Shown: piece by piece, positions 33,261-45,249 of the stretch
Layout of the letters: each line of letters starts with the position of its first letter
Position numbering within the stretch: position 1 is the first letter of the stretch
DNA from: Anthoceros angustus
Taxonomy: Eukaryota > Streptophyta > Anthocerotopsida > Anthocerotales > Anthocerotaceae
Assembly (NCBI GenBank): GCA_010909165.1
Contig: VJWM01000108.1
Span: 434,001 to 498,000, forward strand
Length of the DNA stretch: 64,000 bases
Direction of reading: 5' to 3'
Made by a program: the position numbers and the translations under genes
Notes under the pieces: model-generated
Database searches by the model: none
What the model saw: only the letters and a program-made list of their open reading frames with translations
What the model was told of the DNA's origin: nothing

Positions 33261-34209
33261 GGCTTTTCAAATCTGGAATAGCGAGAATCAAGGTCCGGCG
33301 AGATCGACACACGCTCGCTTCCTCTCACTTGCAATCCGGTGAGGGTACCCAACCCCGGTGTCGGCAATGATGTGCGAACATTGCGGCGTAACGAAATGCC
33401 TCTTAGGATGGTTTCGGCATTGAGAAATCTTCCATCTCCACCCCTCCATAACTCTTGAGTTCATCTACCGGTGCCATGTACACATCGAAATTTTTAACCA
33501 TCCCGGCCCCACAATCGAGGCATGATGACATGCGTCCTTTGTCTTGGCCAAGGTGGCATGTTGTGCACAAATACCAAAACCGGCCATATGGGCGTGTTTG
33601 CGGACACAGCCAAGCAGGTTGAACGTCATGGATAATGCTAACCTCAAGTTCCTCGGCTCGCCATCGAAACCATCAAGCATCTAGTGCTCTCCATGCCGGG
33701 TATCCGCCATCATGGACATGTCCCCATTCTCGCTTTGCCTCCCGACATACCAAGTCATCAAGCTGCTATTTCCGCCATTGAAACATGCGTTTGATCGCGG
33801 TTTCAAGGGAAAATGCGGAGGACCTTAGGACTCAGGCCCGTTCATCAAACCCATCCTCGAACGCGTCCCACACTTTGGGCAATGGTTGCGCCCCGTGACA
33901 ATGTAACGCATTTTCTCACAAGCATGGATTTTCTCATATCTCGGGGCCAAATAGGTTAGATGACTTGGCCTCGTACATGTCCTTGATGCTCGTTGGGCAA
34001 AAATCCACACTTAAGATCTTTAAGAGGGCTGTTAATGCGGCGTCGATGTCAAACATGGTTTGCCAGACAACAACAACGATGTGGCGCTTAGCGGCTCTCT
34101 TCGCTTTCACCGCTTTGTTCACCGGTATAAAGGTCTCGCCGCGACAAGCGGATTACGTCGCGGTTCCCTCCGTGCCAAGTGCATGATCGATTGCTTCCGG
34201 CAAATCGTC

Positions 34210-37200
34210 CACAGTGCATATGAGGTACCTCTTCACATCCGTTCCCTCGTCCATGCTCTCCACGCCGGGCGCCACTTTGGTCGCCCCATTGCCTTCGTCT
34301 CGCATTTCATACTCCTCGGAGCCGTTTCCGTATCCGTGCGGTGGAGAGAGCCTTCAAGGCCTCCGCCACCGTCGATGTCCAAACTTGGCTCCACTGCGGA
34401 TAAACCTCGAATGCAAATTAGAGAGCAATGGGCGAGCCATGAGCTTCTGCCCGAGCCGTGGCAGTACGCATAAAGTGCGATCTTGAGATGTCGCTGGAAT
34501 CCGCCGGAGGTCGCCACACCCGCGGCATGGACAAAAACTAAACCTCATTTGCAAATCGGGCATCTTGCACGTGGTCCCGTGTCGACCTGGCGGCAATCGG
34601 CGCACGGCACGGGCAACCTATGAATGCGAGACTCGCCGTGAATTCATGTCCAATTCACAACGACCATCAGACACGCTTGTAGGTGTGCATCACGCAGCGA
34701 CGCTCACCTCCAAATCGAGAACCGGTCCTTCAACATTAGAGCACCTCGAGCATCGACGCGCGACGATGAGTCCGTCGATGGCGGAGAGGAAGTACGGTTG
34801 TGGATTCACGCCATGTTCATCCCGGTGAGAGGCGGATGGGATGAATCATTGCATTGGCGGGATGTCACGGGCCTGAATAAACACTCCGACATTGAGCGCT
34901 CGGTAGCGTGGTGAGGTGACGGCTATTGAAAGGAGGAGATGAGCAAGCGGCTAGCGGTGGCGGCAGCGGTCGGCTCTTGTCTACATGACATGAGTCATTG
35001 CACTTGCAAACATGTGTTCTGGGCTAAAACAGATGCCCCACCTCCTTCACAATTTTACATTCAAACCCGACGGGAAGCGGTTGCATTGAAAGGAAGCGGA
35101 AGATGCTCAGCACGAGGCGCGCCCATCCTTGCTGCAGGCCACCTCCTTGATTTGCACTTCGTCCATAGCGAGGATAGTGTTGAGCTCATGCTCTCAAAGT
35201 CTCTATACAACTCCCATGTTGCGTGCGCCATTGCGGTGAAAGGCGGTGCACCGGTGGCGCCGCGTGTTCCATGCTCTCTTCGCCCCCAAGTCCATTCTTG
35301 AGGTGTGTGTAAGCCATAGTGGCGCCGGATGTGAAGCCCCACAACGCTTTGTTCTATCCGAAACAATCGACTCAAGTTACGCAAATCCTCCACGGATCGT
35401 GGCCTGCAAAAGTGTAGCTCCGGTATGCCTCTTCCTCCCATTGGGAAATTGCTGCAGTTACGCGCGCCCGGCGCGTGGGGCGACGGCGCCGTCCCAAAGC
35501 GAATCCTCCCCGGCTTCCCTCTCCCTTATGCATGGTCGGTGAAGGCGGGGGGAGTGTTGTGTGCAGCTGCCTTCCCCTTCCCTCTCAACCTCCCTTTCGC
35601 CTTCAACTTTCGAGGCTTGCGAAAGTCCCCGCCTTCGTTTCCACCTCGATCCATCACGGTTTGGAGGCGAGACACTTGTATAGTTTGTCATGCAATACTA
35701 TCCGGAGGAGGGCAACGCCGATGGCAAAGGATCCCAAAGTTTGTGAATCCATATGGCATCCATCGGCTGCAGTGCACGATTGACACGTCAAACATAAGTG
35801 GCGTGGGTGGCGGTGACATGTCATGTCGCCGCTCACGGTATGGATGGGCACCAACCCCTATCCATCCATTCCGAAGTGGACATGACAGTCATCGACTTTT
35901 ATTGCGGTGTTGATGAGTAGTACACGTGGTACAAATGGAGGAATCACATTTCCCAACGCCGCCTTTAAGAATGGTGAAGTATACCCGAATGTGAGGTATA
36001 ACTGCCCCAACACGGCGGTGTCATGCCCAAGAGGCAAAAGCGGCCGGTGCCAAGCCCTCGTCGCCGTGGCGTGGGGGAGAGCAACCTCCGTCCATCGCGC
36101 CGATGGCCATCGCCGAATGAGGAAGGCTGCGGCCCTCTTCCTCGATGGCCATCGTCGGTTCGCGGCCGTGTGGCGCGACAATATCCACACAATCGCAATG
36201 TTGCAAGCAACATCGAAGGTGAGGAAATGAACGTTTGAGCAACATATAAAGAAATCCAAACATCCACGAGGTTGAAGAAATGATAACAGTCACACGGCTT
36301 GTGAAGCGAGGTTGACAAGCGATTTGTGCCCGACACCTTCCATGCCACATGAGGTTGGATACCATGCGCCACTCCGTGACCATTGTGAGACTTCACATTG
36401 CCACCCCAATGGCGGATTCCCAGTTGCATGCACACGAAGACCGCCCCACTAAGATGGGCGAGGTGACCTCCATGCGCTTGGGGTCCTTGATGGCCATCGG
36501 CGTAGGGGCGGGTGTGCACCGGAGATGGAGAGAACAACAAACCAATGGTGGTTCTCGGTTCGATCACGAGGCGCCCTCAAGCAGTTGGTTTCCTACACAT
36601 GCCCATGGCAATTGCGACGGATGAAGAGAGGAGGAGAGGGCAAGGGTTGGGAGTTGTGCGGCCTCCTCGACTATTCCACAAGGCGACCGCATGCTTGGAG
36701 GAGCAGATCGCCACAACCATGAAGCGGAGGCCGGCAAGGTCATTTAAACCGTGCATGCGGATGAGGGCCGCCGTCCACCAATTGTCGTCATGGCGAATGG
36801 AGGAAGCAGTCGAGGAATCTTTCATGTCGACCGTTCTGTAAAAGCGGGCATGGCGAGCTTTCCGCTATCGATTTCCATGAATGACCACTATTGCAAGTTG
36901 CAATGAGGATGGCGGTCGGTTAGTGCGGGCATAGAGTGGCGATTCCAATGCCGGTGCTCTCTGCGTGATATGAAAAAAGGCCTGGCGTCCGTCTTCCCGG
37001 TGGCGTGAGGGTTGTCGTCATTGCGATTTTCACAATTTCATGTGTCATCCTCCGCCATGTCTCCTAGTTGATGGTCGGGACTGGCGATCTGCTCCCGGAC
37101 ATTATGCTTGCGATTGATGGCGATCAGATCTTATTTGCGGATCTGGTGGTTGCGCATCTCTCTTAGGCTGGTCAAAGAGGAGCGAGCTCGACAAGTGCCA

Positions 37201-37580
37201 TGCCGTGTGCGAAATGATGATCACGGTCTTCCTTACATCACGGGACATGGCGCCAAATGCTACCGTCACCATCACTTATTGGCAATGGCGCACGGTGTGG
37301 ACATTAGCGGTATCTTCACTTTGATGAAGGCAACCAAGTCAAGTGGGTTTCAAGTAGGATACATCATAGGGTTCGACCTACCACTTGTCCTTTTGTCATG
37401 GCATAATGTATGCGGGCCATGTACTTGCAAGGATCATAATAGGCAGATGGGCGATGTTTATTGCCATTGTGGTTATAATGTCCGCCCGCAAAGGAAAAGG
37501 GAAACAATGTAGGTGGCTCTGGATGATCTCCGCCTCTTTCCCTCCTCCACCCGTCACCACAAGGTTACGACGGGAGTGAA
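34210..37580. other. CACTA interior, 5' of transposase: no clear gene
   Basis: Many open frames occur on both strands because of composition, and no named domain is seen. Minus-strand text at 34,354-34,605 contains MRRLPPGRHGTTCKM with Cys-rich continuation, and 35,965-36,567 and 36,021-36,383 carry gene-like but unassigned stretches. On the plus strand 37,108-37,512 is a 134-residue open frame without a recognisable motif. Confidence 0.35.
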
Positions 37581-37589
37581 ATAACTACT

Positions 37590-38110
37590 TGGACCATGGT
37601 CATTCATTGCATTGCGAACAATGGTCCTTGGCTTGAAAAGTATTCCACAGCCCACATATGCATTAACCATCCTTGGACCATGGTCATTCGATTGCATTGC
37701 GAACAATGGTCCTTTGAAAAGTATTCAACCTGACACATATGCATTAACCATCCTTGGACCATGGTCATTTGGATTGCATTGCGAACAATGGTCCTTGGAT
37801 CGAAAAGATGCTCAACCTTTACGAACATATGCATTAACCATCCATGGTCATTTGATTGCATTGCGAACAATGGTCCTTGGATCGAAAAGTAGATCACATA
37901 TGCATTAACGTCCTTGGACCATGGGCATTATGCATTGCGAACAATGGTCCTTGGATCTCGAATAAGTAGTCAACTGTTCCACCACATGCGTAACCATCCT
38001 TGAACATGGTCATTGCATTGCGAACAATGCTCCTTGGATCTCGAATAAGTAGTCAACACTTTCCACCACATGCATTAACCATCCTTGGACCATGGTCTTT
38101 TCAACTCACA
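37590..38110. repeat. Tandem repeats, about 82-bp unit, six copies
   Basis: The word GCATTGCGAACAATGGTCCTTGG recurs (here split in varied copies) with GCGAACA at about 37,614, 37,699, 37,781, 37,863, 37,937 and 38,020, a spacing of 74-85 bp. Each unit also has CATATGCATTAACCATCC and CCTTGGACCATGG. Variants continue weakly to about 38,650. Non-coding. Lies inside the CACTA element. Confidence 0.85.
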
Positions 38111-39753
38111 AACCAACAACATCCATGGCCCATGGGCATCCGCTTTAAGTTGCCAAATTAGTCCTTGGGTCACGAATTATCATCGCCGCCTATATATAAG
38201 TATGGGGACATGCCAACTTCGAACAAAAGACGAGGTGTGTGCGGGAAAAGCATGGCTAGGGTGCGAGCCATGACGGCCGACACACCGGACAACACCATTC
38301 ACCCATGGGCATCCGAAAGCATCGCCAAATTGTCGCCGGTCACGAGAAGGCGTTCAAATCCGGCTATATATGAAGCCGGGGACATGGCGACAGAGCAGGT
38401 GAGTGGCGGTGTCACGGCAAGGACGGCGTCTGCGTCTTTGGAGCCAGTGGCACGCATTATCGCTCGCTTGACATAGGTAAAACCACCGATTCGGACGTGT
38501 TTCGTCCGTGTGGCATTGCATGTTGAACGGGCCATGACGGCATGAATGACCATACAACATCCTTGGCACATGGGCATCCGAGCATTGTTACCAATTTAGT
38601 CCTTGGGTCACGGTATTATGCAGTGCCGGGCTATATATGAAGCATGGGGACATGGAGCTTCGTTCAAAGAGGTGACGGTGTGACGCCAAAGACGGCATGG
38701 GGGCATGCCATCGGACACATGGGTATTCGGAGAGTGGAGGTGCGTGCGCGGAAACATGGCATCTTTGGCGAGGCAGTGGCATGTCCTTTCGTTCGCCCCT
38801 CCTCCCTCCGTCACCACAAGGTTACCACCTTCGAAAACCCATATATCGCTGTTGCACTCCTTGTCGCGGTTAGGTCATCTAGGCGTCGCGGTTGGTGGTT
38901 CCGGTATGGTTTGGGACGTGGACTTGAAGATTTGGGAGGGTTCGTTTAAGCCTACAACCCGCTACCATTGCGTGACTTGGATGGCGATGCAGAAAGTGGT
39001 TGTGGCGGAAAGCAGGAGACGGAGGGCCCTTCTCTTGCGCCCGTCGGCGGAGAGGCAAGGTTTGGAAAATGGAGAGGGCCGCGAGCCGTTTTGCATGGTC
39101 AAGTGGAATTAACGGCCTCGGACGGGTGCCAAAGCCGAGGAACCGAGGCAAGCGATGTGGGCGATCTCGCCTCTGCGAAGCGGGAGTGGATGCCGGGAGG
39201 GTCCTTCCGTGGAGCCGAATGGAGGCATGGAGGGGCTTGGAGGGAGGTTGCACGCAGTGGAAGGTGTTGCCGATGAGGAGGAGGCGGCAACAAATCCTCC
39301 TCATTCGACGTCGTCTCCAAGAGGTGGGCGCTAATTGGAGCTTGTGGGTGCAGACGACACGCGCAGACGGACTTTGAAAGGGCCCTCCACGCTGAAGAGT
39401 ACGAAATTGCCCGAGGTGCAGTGAGGCGTGGGCATGTGGAGGACGACGGAGGTCTTGCCGAGGGCGCGCACCTCTGGATGGCGGGAGAATAGGGCTCTTC
39501 TAGAAGAGCTTATTTTGGTGACCATGGAAGACTCAGGAGCGGGCGGAGGTCTTTCGAAGGCGGCAAAGTGCGGCCTTTGGAGTTGATATTGCTTCAGCGG
39601 CGGGAGGAAGAGGAGGAGGCCACGAAACACCTGCACATGGGTCGAGAGGCCTGATCGGGCGAGGACACCACCGGCTCGAGGATGGTGAAAGCGGAGGGAG
39701 GAGTGGAAATGGTGGTGAAGAGGTGGACGAGGACCTACCGACAACATTGTGAG

Positions 39754-42079
39754 GAGAGATAGGGGAGCCGAAAAAGTTGGCCGGTAAGCCACTTGACGAC
39801 ATCATTGCCGTGTTGTGCTGCATGGTCGGGGTTTACATGGGCTGAGCCTGTGTGATGGAGGGTGGGTGGAGAATGAAGATGAGGAGGAAGAGCCCATCGG
39901 AGGAGGGATCGGAAGGCCTTCCAGGCGTGTTGGAGCTAGTGTGCCGAAGATGCATTGATGGTACCATGGTCCCGCCACGGCGAGACTTTGAGGGATGATT
40001 GGTGAGGAAGGTAGAGTACGAGTTCCCTAGTGTAGATCGCGAGGATATCGTGTCCAGTTTGCGGGGCTTCGGACAAGAAACCTGGCGTTGGCAGAAGGTG
40101 CGACAGTGCGGTTATTTGGAGGAGAAGGGAAAGATGCGAAATGGCTGCACCCTCCGAACGGCACCAAGGCGTGGAGGCGGGCATGGAGCAAGCGGTGGTA
40201 GCGTTGCACAAGCACGGTGGTGTGTGGCCAACCCCACAACAAGCGCGCAACTTCGACTTGACTTACAAAGCACGAGCATGGGACCAATCCATTTGGTCCC
40301 ATGGGAGCAAAAGAGTTCGAGAGAAGGTATGTTCAGCGGTGGGGAAGGAGCGCAAAGACAAGAGTTGAAATGGGCTGAAACATGGATTGGAGAGCATGCG
40401 GGACTCGGAGTGGTATGGCGATAGATCGGGGCCTTGGTTGAATAGCGTGGTCAAAAAAGTGCGCATGTAGGACATGAAGGGCTGTGAATGGCAGTGTGTG
40501 CATGGTGGTCGAGAAGGAAAATAATGTGCCGTGAAGGGCACGAAAAGATGGAAGGAACCATAGCATGTCCCGAGGGGAAGGGAAGGAAGGTGGAACGAGG
40601 AGGGCATCACACTCGGTGATGTCGGAGGCGTGGGGATGGTGTGGAAGGTGAGGCGTGAGTGTGTTGCCACCCACAAGGCGAATCACAAGATCTCTCCAAA
40701 AGTGTGAGTTTGGTGGCAATGGCGGCGGGATGAATTGAATGCGATCATTTTGCCTAAGTGTAACTTCGCAGTGAATATGCAGCCTATGGGGCCGAGTGCA
40801 AGGCGAACGTGGAGGTTAGTGGCTCGAATGCCGCTCAAAGGGTCGACATGAGCGGGAGAAAGCAGGCGTGCTAGGCCAAAAGGTCGCAAAAGGCAGCTAT
40901 TGAAGATGCAGGAGAGATAGGGGAGCTGACAGAAAAGTTGGCCGGTAAGCCACTTGACGACATCATTGCCGTGTTGTGCAAGGCATGGTCGGGGTTTACA
41001 TGGCTGTGAGCCGGCTGTGTGATGGAGGGTGGGTGGAGAATGAAGATGAGGAGGAAGAGCCCATCGACGAGGAGGGATCGTCAAGGCCTTCCAGCGTGTT
41101 GGAGCTAGTGCGAAGATGCGCTTGATGGTACCATGGTCCAGCCACGACGAGACTTTGAGGGATGATTGGTGAGGAAGGTAGAGTACGAGTTCCCTAGTGT
41201 AGATCGCGAGGATATCGTGTCCAGTTTGCGGGGCTTCGGACAAGAAAACCTGGCGTTGGCAGAAGGTGCGACAGTGCGGTTATTTGGAGGAGAAGGGAAG
41301 ATGCGAAATGGCTGCACCCTCCGAACGGCACCAAGGCGTGGAGGCGGGCATGGAGCAAGCGGTGGTAGCGTTGCACAAGGTGGTGTGTGGCCAACCCCAC
41401 AACAAGCGCGCAACTTCGACTTGACTTACAAAGCACGAGCATGGGACCAATCCATTTGGTCCCATGGGAGCAAAAGAGTTCGAGAGAAGGTATGTTCAGC
41501 GGTGGGGAAGGAGCGCAAAGACAAGAGTTGAAATGGGCTGAAACATGGATTGGAGAGCATGCGGGACTCGGAGTGGTATGGCGATAGATCGGGGCCTTGG
41601 TTGAATAGCGTGGTCAAAAAAGTGCGCATGTAGGACATGAAGGGCTGTGAATGGCAGTGTGTGCATGGTGGTCGAGAAGGAAAATAATGTGCCGTGAAGG
41701 GCACGAAAAGATGGAAGGAACCATAGCATGTCCCGAGGGGAAGGGAAGGAAGGTGGAACGAGGAGGGCATCACACTCGGTGATGTCGGAGGCGTGGGGAT
41801 GGTGTGGAAGGTGAGGCGTGAGTGTGTTGCCACCCACAAGGCGAATCACAAGATCTCTCCAAAAGTGTGAGTTTGGTGGCAATGGCGGCGGGATGAATTG
41901 AATGCGATCATTTTGCCTAAGTGTAACTTCGCAGTGAATATGCAGCCTATGGGGCCGAGTGCAAGGCGAACGTGGAGGTTAGTGGCTCGAATGCCGCTCA
42001 AAGGGTCGACATGAGCGGGAGAAAGCAGGCGTGCTAGGCCAAAAGGTCGCAAAAGGCAGCTATTGAAGATGCAGGAGAG
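39754..42079. repeat. Direct tandem duplication of about 1.16 kb inside CACTA
   Basis: Copy 1 is about 39,754-40,911 and copy 2 about 40,912-42,079. The first halves differ by small indels (for example GAGCCGAAAAAG versus GAGCTGACAGAAAAG). The second halves (40,263-40,740 and 41,426-41,903) look identical, 1,163 bp apart. The minus strand has unassigned open frames in both copies. Confidence 0.85.
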
Positions 42080-42419
42080 TCGAGACTCGGATGCCGCCGG
42101 TGTGCCGACCGTGGTATGTGCAAGTCCATGTCCGGCAATAAGCCGGATTGATGATTTGTCGTGTGGATTTTGATGCGTTCCTTTCTTGCGTTGTGCAAAG
42201 CGGGAGCAAACGGCAAATGAAACACGCACCGAGCAAGCATGCGAGGACATTCAACCGCCATCGCAGAACGTGGTGGTGGAGGAGTGCTTGGGTGATGCAA
42301 CACTTGCACGCTTGGTAGTGCGTCGAGGGCGGGTCTGGTCGATCCGCGAGCGGATGAAGGAGATCGGCCTCATAGCACCGCACACATGTGGGCGGGCATT
42401 CCATAGTTACGTAGCGTTT

Positions 42420-43039
42420 ACATTGTCCTTCGATATGTTTTAGCCGGTTGTGGAATGAACCCGAAAACTATGGCATATGTCGCAAGCGCGCATGTTAAAT
42501 TTGAAGCGAAGTCTAGATAGGGAAAACGCACAAATGGGGCGTTTGAAGAAACGTAATGCATGTGTCGCATTTGGTGGTAAATGTGATGAGGTATTTATTA
42601 ATCTATGAGGTGTATACTTATAACTATGGCATGGTTAGATATCTATGAATTTGTACCTATACATAAAAGTATGTATTATATATATATATATATATACGTG
42701 TTTGCTGTATGTAGGATTATACGGAATACATCGGCCAACCGTATATATAAATGGACATATAAATAATGTAGAATCCTACATACATAATTAGGCAATAAGG
42801 GTTTTGTGTATATGGGGCTTGAAAAGAAAACCGTGTGGACATAGGGTGCATTGAAGAGGGAAGATGGAAAGAGAATGATACCTACAGGGGGAGATAGAGT
42901 TCGGTAATTGCTATGTAGGAAAAGCAAGAAGGCAAGAATAAAATACCGGTGGGAGAGGGAGCTCATTGTCACAATCATATGGCAACACAAAGAGGGAAAC
43001 AATAAAGAAATGGGTGTCATCCGGAGCATTAACTAGGAG
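42420..43039. other. AT-rich CACTA interior, no gene
   Basis: A short (TA)n run stands at about 42,675-42,695. No convincing gene is seen on either strand. Confidence 0.5.
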
Positions 43040-43526
43040 TGTGAGGTGAAAGGTGAGACCAAGAGCATGTTGTTAAGATGGTAAGAGAAAGTGGAAAACA
43101 AAATCACAAACTTAACACCAAACCAACAAACTTGATGACAAGCTCTTAATGGCGAGGTGTAAGGTCAAGAGACCACTTGCATGTTGTTAAGATGGTGAGA
43201 GAAGGTGGAGGAAAATCACAAACTTAACACCAAGCCACCTAACTTTTGGGTGTACCACATGGAAGTGTTACATGAAATTGTAACAAAGGACTATAACATA
43301 AGCAAGTTTTCATTGTATATGTTTGAAATCATAAACAATGCTAGCAAAGAGGGATGTTGTACTTAGGAGGTGAGGTGATGAGAGAGAGCCAGTTCATGTT
43401 AAGATGGTGACATGAGAAGGGAATAGTGTCAATCTTAATACCAAGCCTAAATAGCATGTTGCAATTTGGAAGTGTTACATGAAATTGCAATAACGACTGT
43501 AACATAGGCTGCCTTTTCTAGTAGGG
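43040..43526. repeat. CACTA right subterminal repeats and terminal inverted repeat
   Basis: The unit GCATGTTGTTAAGATGGTxAG followed by a run with CACAAACTTAACACCAA recurs at about 43,065 and 43,180, with a shortened form at 43,395. Words GTGTTAC and GTAACA stand close to the end. The 29-bp TIR closes the element at 43,526. Subterminal repeats are transposase-binding regions in the En/Spm family. Confidence 0.75.
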
Positions 43527-44108
43527 AACCACAGGACACCAGTTTGTCCTCTTGGGGGATGATCACAATCTTACCATATCTGGTATTGGTTCAGTTATAC
43601 TCAGATGTAACACAGGTCAGACCCTTCACTTTCATCAAGATCTTCATGTTCCTGCCATATGCAAAAGTTTAGTGTCAGCTGCGAGTCTTCGTAAAAAACA
43701 CACTATGCAGGTGACCCTATATGCAGATATCTGTTTAATTTCCTACACAAGCAATAGAAGACTAGTCATCTGCACATGCATATTAGATGATGGTCTTTAT
43801 AGATTGTCAATTCAAGTGGGAGTTCCCCATTCTGTTAATATTGCCTTTCAAAATACAGCGACACCTACACATACTATGCTTTGGCATTGTCTCTTAGGTC
43901 ATCCAAATAGCTCAAAGCTTCTTCAAATATCAAAGGGTGGTCTCTATAAAACTCCCTACCTTTCCAACATAAAACACCTTCCATGGTGTGAAGCCTGTGT
44001 CGTCACCAAAAGACACCAAGCTCCTTGTAAGAACATTTCTCCACAGAGGGCATCCTCTCCTTTAGAACTTGTTCATACTGTCATGCCGTGTGATACTAAT
44101 CTCTACAC
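43527..44108 (+). pseudogene. Copia protease end and GAG-pre-integrase
   Basis: From 43,530 the plus-strand frame runs through LGDDHNLTISGIGSVIL (protease C-terminal side) and ICKSLVSAASLRKK to LWHCLLGHPNSSKLLQISKGG, then CEACVVTKRH, the His/Cys zinc-binding region before the integrase core. The frame is open to a stop at 44,112. It continues the protease piece at 26,270-26,351 across the CACTA insertion. Integrase text breaks off at 44,108, where a MITE-like insertion begins. Confidence 0.8.
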
Positions 44109-44111
44109 TTA

Positions 44112-44207
44112 GGTTTAGTGTTTGATTAGCATTAATCAATTACTTAGTATTAATTAATCTAAATCACTTATGATAATTAAGCATTGATTAGTGTTAATTA
44201 AACACGG
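44112..44207. mobile_element. Tourist-like MITE candidate in the copia integrase
   Basis: A 96-bp AT-rich segment flanked by TTA on both sides (44,109-44,111 and 44,208-44,210). Its ends pair as an imperfect inverted repeat: GTGTTTGATTAGCATTAATC at 44,118 onward against a sequence ending GTGTTAATTAAACAC at 44,205, with about 3 mismatches in 23. TTA/TAA duplications mark Tourist (PIF/Harbinger) MITEs. It cuts the integrase between the zinc-binding region and the catalytic core. Too short for any gene. Confidence 0.55.
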
Positions 44208-44215
44208 TTAGCAAT

Positions 44216-44687
44216 AGCTAAGTGGATAAGCTCAAGTTTCACATACATCCTCAAGTACAAGAGTGATGCCTATCATTTTTTCAAGAATTACACGGCTTGG
44301 GTGGAAAGATTACTTGATAAGAAACTCAAAACCTTGCGTTCAGACAACGGAGGAGAGTTTATATCACATGAATTTGCTGACTTTTGTCGAGCTGAAGGTA
44401 TAGCTCAACAACTCATAGTTGTACACACACCTCAGCAAAATGGTGTAGCAGAAAACAAGAATTTACGCCTTCAAGAGATCACCGGATGCTTATTGACCCA
44501 AGCCAAGCTCCCCAAGGTTTATTGGGTTGAAGCCATTCTTACAGCTACATATCTCATCAATAGATTGCCAACATCCACTATCCCTTGTATGACACCATAT
44601 GAAGCATTTACTGGTAAAAAGCCTTCTATCGAACATCTTCGCATTTTTGGATCTCCAGCTTATGTATTTATTCCTAAAGTACAATGA
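44216..44687 (+). pseudogene. Copia integrase core
   Basis: Open frame from 44,301 with LRSDNGGEFISHEF, TPQQNGVAENKN and LPKVYWVEAILTATYLINR, the standard copia integrase core (second catalytic Asp in SDNGGEF, Glu in GVAENKN) and C-terminal motifs. A stop at 44,685 ends the frame, which continues degenerately with FIGYTEGIKDYKLF. The first catalytic Asp region was lost at or near the MITE insertion. Inactive as read. Confidence 0.8.
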
Positions 44688-45249
44688 AAAAAGTTAGATC
44701 CCAAGGCTGCCGAATATACTTTTATTGGCTACACCGAAGGCATTAAAGATTATAAATTATTTGACTTTTCTACCCGAAAGCTTCTTTATGCACACAGTAT
44801 TACCTTTCATGAGTCTCAATTATTATTGCTTTAGTGGGAGCTCATGACTCTGGCAATCAACATTTTTCCAATGACGATAATGAATGTTCTCTATTCGATG
44901 ATACTAATTATCTTACCCTATTCCCGCTTCATATGTTCCTTTGGTTGTACTTATTATGCAGGAGGAGGAGGAGTTAGCACCTATTCCACAACCAGACTCA
45001 CCTCCATTGGATATAGAAGAACCTCAACATCTGGAGGATATTCCTGATGATCCATATGGCTCTTATATTGAACGTGAGTATGCGGTTGAGCCTAATTCTC
45101 CCACTTCGGAGTTAACACACATTCAAGATGTGGAAGATGCACAACCTGCACCAAGGTACAACCTGTGATCACGACCTCATATTCCAGGCCCCGCAGGATG
45201 GAAAGAACCTCCCGTAGGATACCTAGCTGTTTTTGAAGATCCTATTCCC

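Larger units (their letters stand above)
30818..34200 (-). pseudogene. CACTA TNP2-type transposase (Transposase_21 + DUF4218), broken
   Basis: Down the minus strand, TNP2 landmarks appear in order. At 33,934-34,122 is DIDAALTALLKILSVDF and then MYEAKS. At 33,825-34,010 is YEKIHACEKMRYIV then HCPKCGTRSR, the Cys-containing block of TNP2. At 33,465-33,680 is MLDGFDGEPRNLRLALSMTFN with MAGFG. At about 33,180-33,300 are RRWLP/YRWHVW-like pieces followed by PPTFDDIVTDMA. Last is the DUF4218 domain (MFDISTHLILHLVDEVAAL, then HTRWMYPVERYLG and MREESLHFG). Frameshifts between blocks are many, and two near-duplicate segments (DUF4218, and 32,400-32,830 against 32,830-33,200) add breaks. Transposition activity is unlikely from this copy. 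Family identification is firm. Confidence 0.75.
26352..43526 (-). mobile_element. CACTA (En/Spm-type) DNA transposon, 17.2 kb
   Basis: The element is bounded by perfect 29-bp terminal inverted repeats at 26,352-26,380 and 43,498-43,526, which begin CCCTACTAGAAAAGGCAGCC. It is flanked by a 3-bp duplication, AAC (26,349-26,351 and 43,527-43,529). The TIR resembles the CACTACTAGAAAA family with C in place of A at position 2. Subterminal regions are rich in GTGTTAC/GTAACAC words and repeats, as in CACTA elements. Inside, the minus strand carries TNP2-type transposase remains (30,800-34,200). Transposase frames are broken, so this copy is probably not autonomous. It interrupts a plus-strand copia protease. 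Confidence 0.85.

Noticed and set aside
32413-33342. Open frame of 309 residues on the plus strand
   Set aside because: Antisense to TNP2 transposase pieces and covers an internal duplication; no domain.
26352-43526. Host genes captured by the CACTA element
   Set aside because: No recognisable host domain was found in the interior; all gene-like text there is transposase or unassigned.
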